Both the position numbers and the translations under genes were made by a program. From Muribaculaceae bacterium (lineage in GTDB: Bacteria; Pseudomonadota; Alphaproteobacteria; Rs-D84): a stretch of DNA of 19,105 bases. Location of the stretch: positions 4,336 through 23,440 of the forward strand of contig JAMPEH010000006.1 of the NCBI GenBank assembly GCA_023665245.1, written 5' to 3'. The notes beneath the pieces are model-generated. The model saw nothing but the letters and a program-made list of their open reading frames with translations, did not search any database and had not been told where the DNA came from. Below are positions 1 through 7,170 of the stretch, in pieces; the first letter of the stretch is position 1; the number at the start of each line of letters is the position of its first letter.

Positions 1-1566
1 GGTGATGCCGGCAGCGTCGGTGGCAAGACCATCGAGGAGCTGGCTCTGAAGTCTGTGACCGATGCCATCACTGCCACTATCGGCGATGCCGACACTGAGG
101 GCACTCTGAAGAATCTGATCGCGGTTCTGCAGCAGCAGATGCTGAACCAGGATGCGTCCTGGATCAAGTCCGGCATGCTGGACCTGAAGGTCATTCCCAA
201 GGTTGCCCTGTCCGAGATGCACATCATCACCTCCGCCGACGACCTGGCTACTCTGACCACCGAGCAGGTGCAGCAGGGCGATACCGTCAAGATCGCCGAT
301 GAGGTCGATGAGAACGGCAAGATCACCAAGGCTGGCCTGATGTACTACGTTGCCGACGAGACCAAGCTCGGCACCGAGGATTGGGAGGACGCGTTCCTGC
401 CCTACACCGCCGGCGAAGCTTCCGCTGTCCAGTGGAGCGGCGTTCTGAATAAGCCCACGACCCTGGCGGGTTATGGCATCACTGACGCCGTCAGCTCCGA
501 TCTGGTCACTGATACCGCTGAGGCTGGCAAGCTCCTGAAGCTGAATGCTGATGGCAAGCTGGACGCCGATATCACCGGCGATGCTGCGACCCTGGGCGGT
601 CACGATGCTGACTACTTTGCCGCTGCCGATGATCTGAAGACCGCCAACGATAACCTGACCAAGGTTACTACTGACCTGAAGACCCTGCGTGAGGAGATCC
701 TGGGCTCTGAGGAAGGCGGCGAGGGCACTACCCTGGCTGAGCGCCTGACTGCGGTCGAGACTGCCATCGGTGATGCCGACACTGAGGGCTCCATTCTGGC
801 TGTCCTGGAGACTCTGAAGAGTGGCGAGGGCATCACCGCGCTGGCAGCCAGCAAGCTGACTGGCGTCATCGACCGGAAGAACCTGCCCACCGACATTGGT
901 GGTCGCCTGATCGAGGTTGCTGATCTCGAGACTGCCATGGATCAGCTGACTGCTGAGAACGCCGCTGAGGGTGATCTGGTCAAGCTGGACGACGGCAAGG
1001 TGTACATCATCGATGACATCGAGGCTATCGGCACCGAGGCTGGCTATCGGCTGGTTGTTGACGTTGCCAGCGCCAAGGTTGCCTGGGCCAACCTGACTGG
1101 TACTCCCACCACTCTGGAAGGCTACGGCATCACCGATGCGGTGAAGGCCAGCGATGTCATCACCGACGGCATTCCCGCTGAGCCCGCTGAGGGTGAGGAA
1201 GCAGCTTCCCTGGCCGGCAAGATTGTTGCTCTGGGCGACGATGAGAAGCTGCATGCCAACCTGGCTGGCGACGCCGAGACCGTCGGCGGCAAGACCGTTG
1301 AGGAACTGGTCTCCAAGGAGGCCTTCGACGAGCTGGCTCTGCGGGTGCCTCTCATGGTCGAGAGCCTCGACGAGATCACTGATCCTAAGGTCGGCCAGTT
1401 CGTGCTCCTTCCCGTGACCTCCAACACCATCGTCACCGATCTGGAGACTGGTGAGGAGTCCCGCATGGACGCTATGGCTGCCCGTCAGGGTTACACCATG
1501 ACCGATACTTCTACCGGTCAGACTGAGGTTGTTGATCCCGCTGCTCTCCGCACCGAGGACATCTAA
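1..1566 (+). CDS. Tail-fibre-like repeat protein, 5' end outside window
   Basis: The reading frame is open from base 1, so the true start lies upstream; the GTG at 55 is only an internal codon. About 521 residues are visible. Two copies of a phage tail-fibre type repeat (W-x-x-x-x-x-x-P-T-T-L-x-G-Y-G-I-T-D-A-V) lie at bases 427-492 and 1084-1143. A second module, G-D-A-x-x-(V/L)-G-G, occurs at bases 1-27, 574-603 and 1267-1296, and GDADTEG occurs twice (about 85-105 and 772-792). Such repeats are known from trimeric tail fibres and other host-contact proteins. There is no signal peptide or membrane segment in the visible part. Lysine is coded almost only by AAG, and GCC/CTG/GGC dominate, unlike the gene that follows, which suggests high expression. 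The gene ends at TAA just before a strong terminator. The product is probably an adhesin or fibre; the receptor-binding tip cannot be identified. Confidence 0.82.
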   Translation, partial: GDAGSVGGKTIEELALKSVTDAITATIGDADTEGTLKNLIAVLQQQMLNQDASWIKSGMLDLKVIPKVALSEMHIITSADDLATLTTEQVQQGDTVKIADEVDENGKITKAGLMYYVADETKLGTEDWEDAFLPYTAGEASAVQWSGVLNKPTTLAGYGITDAVSSDLVTDTAEAGKLLKLNADGKLDADITGDAATLGGHDADYFAAADDLKTANDNLTKVTTDLKTLREEILGSEEGGEGTTLAERLTAVETAIGDADTEGSILAVLETLKSGEGITALAASKLTGVIDRKNLPTDIGGRLIEVADLETAMDQLTAENAAEGDLVKLDDGKVYIIDDIEAIGTEAGYRLVVDVASAKVAWANLTGTPTTLEGYGITDAVKASDVITDGIPAEPAEGEEAASLAGKIVALGDDEKLHANLAGDAETVGGKTVEELVSKEAFDELALRVPLMVESLDEITDPKVGQFVLLPVTSNTIVTDLETGEESRMDAMAARQGYTMTDTSTGQTEVVDPAALRTEDI

Positions 1567-1580
1567 CCTGTAAGACAATA

Positions 1581-1617
1581 ACAGCCCGGGGGATCATCCC
1601 CCGGGCTGTGTCTTTTT
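1581..1617 (+). terminator. Rho-independent terminator after the fibre gene
   Basis: A perfect inverted repeat (arms ACAGCCCGGGGGAT at 1581-1594 and ATCCCCCGGGCTGT at 1596-1609, one-base centre, so the real loop is formed by opening the innermost pairs) is followed by GTCTTTTT. It lies 15 bases after the stop codon at 1566 and should end transcription of the heavily expressed fibre gene before the next gene. Confidence 0.92.
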
Positions 1618-1619
1618 GG

Positions 1620-1638
1620 AACATTTCTATAGAAAGGA
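1620..1638 (+). promoter_or_regulatory. Palindromic TATA-like motif before the 700-aa gene
   Basis: AACATTTCTATAGAAAGGA lies between the terminator and the start at 1649. Its core TTTCTATAGAAA is a perfect 12-base palindrome. Almost the same string, AACATTTGTATACAAAGGA, precedes the gene at 3799. A new transcript must begin here or read through the terminator. However, the motif runs into the ribosome binding site, so a standard -10 box would give almost no leader. A promoter is one reading; an operator or RNA processing site is another. Confidence 0.4.
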
Positions 1639-1648
1639 GGTTTCCAAT

Positions 1649-3751
1649 ATGAACCGTTATATGCGCATACGTCAATATAATGCAAAGACCAAGGAGCGCG
1701 TGGTCTTATTCCCGCAGGCAATGACAGGCAACATCCTCCGGAGAGACAACGGGGGTGTATTGGAGAATTTTCTCCAGTATTACGATAAGCACTTGGCCAA
1801 TCCTGGTCCTCACCTGAATCGAGCGACGAGCACTGGAACCTATCGGCACCTTGAGGCGCACATCCACAATAAGGTGCTGGTTGACGGGTTTCCTCTTCTC
1901 CTGAAGGTGCATACGAACGTGGAATGCGAGCCGACCCTCGACTTCAATGGCAGCGGCCCGAAGCCAATCATCAGCGGCGCTGGCGACAGGATTCCGGGTG
2001 GACAGTGTGAAGGCACCACCATGTTCTTGCTGTGGAGTGAGGAGAAAGATGCCTGGACGCTCCTCAGCAGTGACACGTACAGCGACATCACCAAAGTCGT
2101 TCTCCCCGTTGTGCGGACTTGGACTTTTGAGGCCCAGTATGATGACCAGGACACGATCGTAATCCCCGGGTTTGATCACAACTCCGAGAGCATCGAAATC
2201 AACTACGGACAAACGATCCTCCGGCTTGGTCTTGACTACGAGTTTGTTCACAATTCTCCGAATGCGATTCGGTTGCTGAACTTCCGGCTCATGGAAGGCG
2301 ATCTGGTATACTTCAAGATCACTTCTTATATTACGACTGCCAAGCGCGGAACGTTTAAGTATGATCTTGAGGTAAACGACTACCCGGTAACCATTTCTGA
2401 ACCGGATTGCGTAGAGCTCGACATCCCTCTTCCAGCAATCGACGTCCATGCTTTGGAAATCAATTATGAACAGACTATCCTCCGGGCCGGCCTTGACTAC
2501 ACCATCAGCGACGACAAGACCAAAGTCCGGTTCAACTTCCCTCTTCAGCCGCCCGATATCGTCACTTTCCATGTGACACAGTTCATCGAGGCAAATGGCT
2601 CTATCGTTCCGAACAACTGGGGCGCAACCGGTAATTATCGTTACAGCCTTAAGGTTCTGCACGAGGAGTATACTGCAACCGAAGAGCACATCACGGTGAT
2701 CCCTGTCCCGAACTACAATTATCGGAAGGATGAGCTCAGTGTCATTCGTGACAACCACCTTCTGGTGTATGACGTCGATTACACGATCGACTCTCTTGGG
2801 CAGGTTGTGCTTCTGACTTCAGAGATGGGCCCCGGTGACCAGCTGTTCTTCACCATCCTGCAGGGTGCAATGATGGATGTGCCCAACTTCAATGTCATTG
2901 ATGCAAGTGGCGTATCGGCACAGCATCTTCTGTTGGACATGTCCTACGACCAACTCTGCAACCATTACACGCTGCTGGTACGGTTGAAGTACGACCTTGA
3001 GACCGCTCCTACGGCTAAGTGTATAGACGGCCCGGCTGAGCCTATTGCTGATTGCTTCGGAAATCCCATCTATGGCGGTTACAAAGCCGGATCGTTCCTG
3101 TGGCTGGTATACAACGAGGATCAACACACGTGGTACTCGCTCGGACACGGCCAGATGGATATCACATCCAGATACCCCATCTATAAAGTGGCAGAGGGAG
3201 AGGACTACTTCCTTGGAGGCGCTTCTCCGTACCCGGAGATTGACGAGAATGCAGTCGGAGAAGTAACCATTCCGCACGGCCTTGGAATGAAACCTGCCCA
3301 GGTGGATATCCGTCCGTGTGAGCCGCCCAATCTCAACGCAACCACTGGCGAGCGTACCTATATCGGTGACATCTGGTCTTACGCCGACGAGGAGAACATC
3401 TACGTCGGCAACACTGGAACTGCTACCAGCAAGTTCCACTGGACCGCCAGCACTCAGGAGCAGACTGCCGACCTGAAAACCCACCTCGAGAAGCTCATTG
3501 AAGAGGCGAAGAATCGTCCTGGCAAGTTTGTCACCAGACTCGTCACGTTTGACTGCCCCACAGACAACACAACAACCATCATGGTTGATGGGTTTGATTC
3601 CAATCTGGATAAGCTCGTCGTCAACTACGGACAGACTGTTCTGCGCGAGAGCATCGACTACAACATCGTTGATGGCGGCATCGAGCTCATCAATATGGAG
3701 CTTATGATCGGTGACATCGTACAGTTTGTCATTATCGTCCAGGAAGCCTGA
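1649..3751 (+). CDS. Large beta-repeat virion protein (tail/fibre type)
   Basis: This is a 700-residue protein. The ATG at 1649 is chosen because AGAAAGGAGG sits 8 bases upstream; an in-frame TTG further upstream lies inside the terminator tail. Four related units are visible at about residues 178-228, 268-318, 361-410 and 654-700. Each has the pattern (hydrophobic)-x-(V/I)-N-Y-x-Q-T-(I/V)-L-R-x-x-(I/L)-D-Y, then a short beta stretch, then G-D-x-(V/I)-x-F. The third copy is divergent. Such 'NGxxL...DYxi...GDxv' repeats are common in phage fibres and accessory virion proteins. The segment between repeats 3 and 4 (about 411-650) has its own aromatic-rich sequence with a possible carbohydrate-binding flavour, but no domain is recognised. 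There is no signal peptide or transmembrane segment. It sits between a fibre-like gene and holin-like genes, which supports a virion role. Exact function unknown. Confidence 0.8.
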   Translation: MNRYMRIRQYNAKTKERVVLFPQAMTGNILRRDNGGVLENFLQYYDKHLANPGPHLNRATSTGTYRHLEAHIHNKVLVDGFPLLLKVHTNVECEPTLDFNGSGPKPIISGAGDRIPGGQCEGTTMFLLWSEEKDAWTLLSSDTYSDITKVVLPVVRTWTFEAQYDDQDTIVIPGFDHNSESIEINYGQTILRLGLDYEFVHNSPNAIRLLNFRLMEGDLVYFKITSYITTAKRGTFKYDLEVNDYPVTISEPDCVELDIPLPAIDVHALEINYEQTILRAGLDYTISDDKTKVRFNFPLQPPDIVTFHVTQFIEANGSIVPNNWGATGNYRYSLKVLHEEYTATEEHITVIPVPNYNYRKDELSVIRDNHLLVYDVDYTIDSLGQVVLLTSEMGPGDQLFFTILQGAMMDVPNFNVIDASGVSAQHLLLDMSYDQLCNHYTLLVRLKYDLETAPTAKCIDGPAEPIADCFGNPIYGGYKAGSFLWLVYNEDQHTWYSLGHGQMDITSRYPIYKVAEGEDYFLGGASPYPEIDENAVGEVTIPHGLGMKPAQVDIRPCEPPNLNATTGERTYIGDIWSYADEENIYVGNTGTATSKFHWTASTQEQTADLKTHLEKLIEEAKNRPGKFVTRLVTFDCPTDNTTTIMVDGFDSNLDKLVVNYGQTVLRESIDYNIVDGGIELINMELMIGDIVQFVIIVQEA

Positions 3752-3759
3752 TAGGTTGC

Positions 3760-3778
3760 AACATTTGTATACAAAGGA
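3760..3778 (+). promoter_or_regulatory. Palindromic TATA-like motif before the holin-like pair
   Basis: AACATTTGTATACAAAGGA contains the perfect palindrome TTTGTATACAAA (3764-3775). It differs at two symmetrical positions from the motif at 1620-1638. It lies 24 bases before the GTG start at 3799, a suitable distance for a promoter with a short leader. There is no clear -35 box. Confidence 0.45.
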
Positions 3779-3798
3779 AGAAAGGAGTGTTGTAGCCC

Positions 3799-4275
3799 GT
3801 GGGTATTTTCAGAAAGAAAGGGACTACTGATAAGTCAGCGTTTGCTAACCAGTTGGCATCAACACTGGCTACTACATCGAAACAGCTCGTCTGGTTATTC
3901 TCCATCAATGGCATCGCGTGGATCTGGTGTTCTTATATCCTCGCGTTCATGGGAAAGACCCAGATTGCTGAATCCCTTTCCAGCAACGTATGTACCATCA
4001 TCATCGGAAACATGGGAACGTACCTCGTCACGAAGACAGTCGAGAACGTATTCCAGTATAACGACATCTTTGGTCCGAAAGCGAATGGTATCGTTGCCCC
4101 AATCACCGAGACTTCGGTATCACCGGTTATACCTACCCCTCCGGTGATGCCTGTGGTCCAGACCGTATCACCCTCAGTGTCGGTCGAACAAACTACATCT
4201 GAAGAGGAGGAAAATTTCAATGTCGCAAACCAACTCGACGACGGCGCAGCTCCAATCCCTGATGACCTCGAATGA
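3799..4275 (+). CDS. Small two-span membrane protein, holin-like partner
   Basis: This 158-residue protein starts at GTG 3799; AAAGGAG lies 11 bases upstream, and the only nearby upstream alternative runs into a stop. A basic N terminus (residues 1-30) is followed by two hydrophobic segments, about 30-52 (rich in Trp/Ile/Tyr) and 62-80. The soluble tail (98-158) is rich in Pro, Val, Thr and Glu, so the protein is probably an inner-membrane protein with a flexible tail. Its 3' end overlaps the next gene by 56 bases in another frame, so the two are translationally linked. Next to a holin-like gene it could be a second holin, an antiholin or an unrelated membrane protein. Small proteins with this W-C-S-Y-(I/L) membrane segment occur near lysis genes in Firmicutes phages, from memory only. 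No lysin gene lies in the window. Confidence 0.78.
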   Translation: MGIFRKKGTTDKSAFANQLASTLATTSKQLVWLFSINGIAWIWCSYILAFMGKTQIAESLSSNVCTIIIGNMGTYLVTKTVENVFQYNDIFGPKANGIVAPITETSVSPVIPTPPVMPVVQTVSPSVSVEQTTSEEEENFNVANQLDDGAAPIPDDLE

Positions 4276-4687
4276 GCAGCTGCTCGCCCTCGCCCAAACC
4301 ATCGTGGAGTCCCAGAACACCAAGGTCTCCCTGAAGGACAAGCTGAAGAGCCGGAAATTCTGGATGTCCGTTGCCGGCTTTGTGGCTGGCCTGATGGGCA
4401 TGATCGGGTGCAAGGACAATGTCATCGCGCTTGCCGTGTTCGGCATCGTTGAGATTGTCTCGATCCTGGTGTACTGCTTCAGCGAAGGCACTGTAGACAG
4501 TGCCCGGGCCAAGAACCTGGCTGAGGCTACGGCTACCTTCATCGAGATGCTCGGCCAAGTGATCAGCGAAAACAACACCATGATTGCGGTGTACGCTGAA
4601 AACGGCATCCTTATCCCGGATGATCCTGCGGCCGACGATGCTGCCGGGACGGAAACCGGTGAAGGTGACAACGCCTTTATGGTCTAA
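4220..4687 (+). CDS. Holin-like membrane protein
   Basis: This 155-residue protein starts at ATG 4220 with GAGGAGGA upstream, inside the 3' end of the preceding gene. Residues 35-47 are basic and carry the K-S-R-K-F-W lead-in typical of small phage holins. Two hydrophobic segments follow, about 48-63 and 68-88, ending in the polar E-G-x-x-D-S-A-R motif after the second span that is also seen in that type of holin. A soluble acidic tail follows. Holins form lesions in the cytoplasmic membrane that time lysis. The order (fibre, virion protein, two membrane proteins, terminator) resembles a late lysis-end cassette, but no endolysin is visible. Codon choice is more restricted than in the gene before it. 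Holin is the best reading, but no assay-level evidence exists. Confidence 0.75.
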   Translation: MSQTNSTTAQLQSLMTSNEQLLALAQTIVESQNTKVSLKDKLKSRKFWMSVAGFVAGLMGMIGCKDNVIALAVFGIVEIVSILVYCFSEGTVDSARAKNLAEATATFIEMLGQVISENNTMIAVYAENGILIPDDPAADDAAGTETGEGDNAFMV

Positions 4688-4698
4688 CAGACAACAAA

Positions 4699-4735
4699 AC
4701 ACGGAGGGGCCAAGCCCCTCCGTGTGTCTTTTTTT
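4699..4735. terminator. Bidirectional terminator between convergent genes
   Basis: An 11-bp perfect stem (ACACGGAGGGG at 4699-4709, CCCCTCCGTGT at 4715-4725, loop CCAAG) is followed on the plus strand by GTCTTTTTTT. On the minus strand it is followed by TTTTGTTGT. It separates the plus-strand holin-like gene from the minus-strand coiled-coil gene and should stop transcripts from both sides. Confidence 0.92.
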
Positions 4736-5477
4736 ACTCAGCTTTCTCCTCGAGCGCCTTGGGGCTCTTGTCCACAAAGACGATTGCGTCGCCGGACGCA
4801 TGCTCAACGACCGCCTCATAGAAGGCCTCATATGCGGTACAGTCGCCGTTGTAGGCAAGGGTCATCTTGATGCCCCCATGGGACATGAGATCCTTGCCGA
4901 TCTTGCTGAACAGACCGTAGCGCTCCATATAGTCCATGATCAGACGAGTGCGCTCGGTGATACCAGGAGTGCCGTCGATCTTGCCGGTCATATCGTCCAT
5001 GAAGATGGTGCGACCCCGCATCACAGCAACCCTGGAACCGTCCTCCTTGGCGTAATCCGATGTAGTGACGCATGTCGATCCTGGGATGGCCACGCTGTTG
5101 GGGAATCCGAACACCGGGTGATCGCGAAACAGCTCCCCAAGCTGTTTCTGGAGACCCTTTATCAAATCGAGGTTCTCCGAAGCCGCTTCGCGACTTGCAT
5201 CAGCGTCGGCGATGGCAGCGTCCATATTCTTCTTCAGGGTGTCGGCGGTGAGCTGTGCGTTGTCAGCCCTCTCACGCTCTGCCGTCAGCTGCTTACGGAG
5301 GTTCTCGACCTCGGTGGTCTTTTCCTCCAGCTTTGCGGCAATCTCCCTTGCGGAGACCTTATGTTTGTTGAACTCGTCAGCGAGCTCCCGCTGGGTCGTC
5401 CGAGCTTCCATATACTGCGACTTGGTATAAATACCAATCGCATTCAGGAACCGCACGAGCATTTCGATGATCTGCAT
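4734..5477 (-). CDS. Coiled-coil protein of unknown function
   Basis: This 247-residue protein starts at ATG 5477 with AAAGGA 8 bases upstream. Residues 1-15 are weakly hydrophobic. Residues about 20-115 are heptad-like, rich in Glu, Lys, Arg, Ala and Leu, and almost certainly form a long coiled coil. The C-terminal half (about 116-247) is a compact globular region with no motif I recognise; it contains GDCTAYEAF and ends in a charged tail. The gene is the last of its strand run and ends in the shared terminator. The nearest upstream element in its direction of transcription is the structured RNA region, with no terminator between them, so the two may share a transcript. Possible roles include a virion spike or tape component, or a protein that works with that RNA, but nothing in the sequence decides this. 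Confidence 0.8.
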   Translation of the reverse strand: MQIIEMLVRFLNAIGIYTKSQYMEARTTQRELADEFNKHKVSAREIAAKLEEKTTEVENLRKQLTAERERADNAQLTADTLKKNMDAAIADADASREAASENLDLIKGLQKQLGELFRDHPVFGFPNSVAIPGSTCVTTSDYAKEDGSRVAVMRGRTIFMDDMTGKIDGTPGITERTRLIMDYMERYGLFSKIGKDLMSHGGIKMTLAYNGDCTAYEAFYEAVVEHASGDAIVFVDKSPKALEEKAE

Positions 5478-5504
5478 AACAACAATCCTTTCTTAGTTGA
5501 GATG

Positions 5505-6216
5505 ATACTGTGGTGAAGTAGGGCAGGTCAGAGGAAGCGGACAAACCTCCTCTGACCCACACTCTACCGGAAGGAAAGACACTTCACCATTGTCGCTCCA
5601 CGCCACTGGAGCATTCCACATTCAGGAGGTTACCTACGCATGGACTGCCGGACCCCAGGGTGCGACCCTGCTGGACTCGTCAAATAAGTAGGTCCGGATA
5701 TAATTACAACACACCCGGCAGGAGAAAGCGATCTGATTACACTCCAGCTTCGAGACGCAACGTTCCTCGACTGGAACCTCCCCAAACCAAATAGGCTTTC
5801 CACAGCCTCATCAGATTCACAATCTCCCAACCGGGCATATCGACCAGGGCACAACAAACTATCGGGCCTCCGCACCGTGCACCTCGCATACACGTCTCCC
5901 TGGATTTGTACATTTACCCATGCGGCTGGGCTGTGAGCTGCAATTTGTGACCGTCCCGGCATTGGCTCACCTCAACGCACTAATGGGCTGGGTCTTTACG
6001 GCTTATCGTTGAGAGGTTGCGATAAGCTGAGCTGAATTCCGCTGCCATCTTGTTCCCGCATGTACAGTCGGCGATATGTCAGGCGCAAAGGAGCTGGCCC
6101 ATCCCGGAGGCTCACCACAGGGCCATAGCAGGGCACCGAACAATCTGCCGATAGAAGATATGCTTCATTCAATCGGGTACGCAGGCATCACGTACCACCA
6201 GGCTTCAGCCAGGTTC
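5505..6216 (-). ncRNA. Candidate large structured non-coding RNA
   Basis: Bases 5478-6253 hold no convincing gene: short frames there lack ribosome binding sites and read as low-quality protein. The minus strand instead shows many perfect helices. Pairs (plus coordinates) are 5511-5519 with 5581-5589 (9 bp) enclosing 5526-5535 with 5548-5557 (10 bp); 5595-5600/5607-5612; 5648-5654/5691-5697 (7 bp) enclosing 5656-5661/5665-5670; 5731-5737/5810-5816 enclosing 5762-5766/5773-5777 and 5793-5797/5804-5808; 5917-5921/5983-5987 enclosing 5933-5938/5965-5970; 6001-6008/6020-6027 (8 bp); 6095-6100/6120-6125; 6148-6152/6172-6176 enclosing 6154-6157/6163-6166; and 6177-6181/6191-6195. The 6001-6027 loop could also form a pseudoknot (6008-6013 with 5971-5976). 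A promoter-like motif lies at the minus-strand 5' end. The size and phage setting recall the ornate large RNA classes ROOL and GOLLD, but I cannot confirm a class. The ends are approximate. Confidence 0.68.
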
Positions 6217-6217
6217 T

Positions 6218-6229
6218 GGTTTATACAAA
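6218..6229 (-). promoter_or_regulatory. TATA-like promoter candidate for the structured RNA
   Basis: The minus strand reads TTTGTATAAACC, about 25 bases after the stop codon of the upstream gene and immediately before the structured region. The core GTATAAACC is repeated exactly at 7822-7831 upstream of another transcription unit. There is no good -35 box. Confidence 0.5.
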
Positions 6230-6253
6230 TATTATGGATCTCATCTTTTAATA

Positions 6254-6742
6254 CTACGACATGATCACGAATCCGGACGATGCAATCATATTGGGTGTGG
6301 GGACTGTTATGACATTGCAGGAGCCCGTCATCCGATATCCCTTCACCTTACGCACGAACACCTTGTCCCCCGGTGCCCCGCCAAGGCTCGCCAGAGCCGT
6401 TACATAGTGCTTGGTGTTAGAGGGAAAATTCACAGTGATATGACACGGGTCAAAGTCGGAATAATCGAGCAGCGCTCCGGTGGCCCCAAGAGTGACAGTT
6501 AGGTCGTCCTCTGATGTCACTACAACCTTCTGATGAATCCCTTGGTTCTGAACATCCGTGATCGACATAGTGCCAACAAGGGGCTTCAAGATATTGTCCT
6601 GCCGTGACTCTTCAATGGATTGAGGATCCACATAGTAGATCTTGTACAGGCCAATCCGCCCCGCAACATACTCAGCGTAAAGATTGCCAAGTGTTATTGT
6701 AGTCGTAGCTCCGCTCCTGGTTACCCATATGGCCTGATCCAT
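6254..6742 (-). CDS. Small beta-rich protein, probable virion component
   Basis: This is a 162-residue protein. I choose the ATG at 6742 because CGGAG lies 5 bases upstream; a GTG at 6757 that overlaps the previous stop codon is possible but has no ribosome binding site. The sequence alternates short hydrophobic strands with Gly, Thr and Ser turns (for example TTTITLGNLY and LTVTLGATGA), as in a beta-sandwich or beta-barrel virion protein. No catalytic motif, signal peptide or membrane segment is seen. It follows the Hint-like gene directly and is the last protein gene of the unit that starts at 7798. The family is not recognised; a tail or head accessory role is inferred from its neighbours. 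Confidence 0.72.
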   Translation of the reverse strand: MDQAIWVTRSGATTTITLGNLYAEYVAGRIGLYKIYYVDPQSIEESRQDNILKPLVGTMSITDVQNQGIHQKVVVTSEDDLTVTLGATGALLDYSDFDPCHITVNFPSNTKHYVTALASLGGAPGDKVFVRKVKGYRMTGSCNVITVPTPNMIASSGFVIMS

Positions 6743-6753
6743 TGATGCTCCGG

Positions 6754-7170
6754 TCACGTCTTATCAATCCCTTCTGTCACCCAGGTATGGATGCCGTTGA
6801 ATACGGCGGAGTGTTGGAACGGCTCCGTGAATCCGAACAACTCCAGATCAGGGCCCGTGGTGATCTCCTTGAGGGTGGCCGACCGGATAGTGCCATCAGG
6901 CATATTCCACGAACCGAGAACAGTACCCGGGGTAATGTTTCTCGCGCAATCGCGATCACCAGACCCGAGCTTGAAGATATGACCGGGGTTGCAAAACAGC
7001 GTAGCGCCGTTGTCGAATGTCATGATCACGGTAGGATGCGTTTCCTGGCTACCATGAATTTCCACTTCGGAGAACACCTGCCCGTTCCAAACCTTCACCG
7101 TTTGGTCGACGACGTCGCGAATCTCAACCTCTCCAGTATCAGTCAGCAGTTTCGTCCATCCCGCTACCAT
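6754..7170 (-). CDS. Stand-alone Hint (intein/hedgehog-like) domain protein
   Basis: The start at ATG 7170 is chosen because AAGGAG lies 9 bases upstream; an upstream in-frame ATG at 7197 lacks such a site. The protein has 138 residues. Residues 1-30 match the opening of a Hint fold: a G-W-T-K-L-L-T strand, T-G-E-V-E-I-R-D-V, then V-K-V-W-N-G. Residues 47-66 match block B, with T-x-D-N-G-x-x-L-x-C-N-P-G-H; His64 is the likely conserved histidine. Residues 112-133 (F-x-x-P-F-x-H-S-A-V-F-N-G-I) resemble the block F/G end. The usual first Cys/Ser is replaced: the chain begins Met-Val-Ala-Gly-Trp-Thr where inteins have Cys-x-x-Gly-x-Thr. There is no homing endonuclease and no N-terminal extein. 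It overlaps the preceding gene in another frame and may be a structural or autoprocessing derivative; splicing in cis is unlikely. Confidence 0.62.
   Translation of the reverse strand: MVAGWTKLLTDTGEVEIRDVVDQTVKVWNGQVFSEVEIHGSQETHPTVIMTFDNGATLFCNPGHIFKLGSGDRDCARNITPGTVLGSWNMPDGTIRSATLKEITTGPDLELFGFTEPFQHSAVFNGIHTWVTEGIDKT

Noticed and set aside
1706..2758. 350-codon minus-strand frame opposite the 700-aa gene
   Set aside because: It has no matching ribosome binding site and lies wholly inside a gene with a clear start and repeat structure; a by-product of that gene's codons.
4584..5516. 310-codon plus-strand frame across the bidirectional terminator
   Set aside because: It begins inside the holin-like gene, crosses a strong terminator and mirrors the coiled-coil gene on the other strand.
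5640..5700. tRNA-like element with a 7-bp acceptor-like stem (5648-5654/5691-5697) and a hairpin
   Set aside because: The inner hairpin has only a 3-base loop instead of a 7-base T loop, and there is no D arm or anticodon arm, so it is treated as a helix of the larger RNA.
5790..5820. CTGATGA followed by GAAA on the minus strand, resembling a hammerhead ribozyme core
   Set aside because: The spacing leaves no room for stem II, and these bases fit better in simple hairpins; no cleavage-site arm is seen.
5630..5962. 110-codon minus-strand frame in the gene-free region
   Set aside because: It has no ribosome binding site, a composition rich in Arg/Ser/Gly/Pro with no secondary-structure pattern, and lies on top of several perfect RNA helices.
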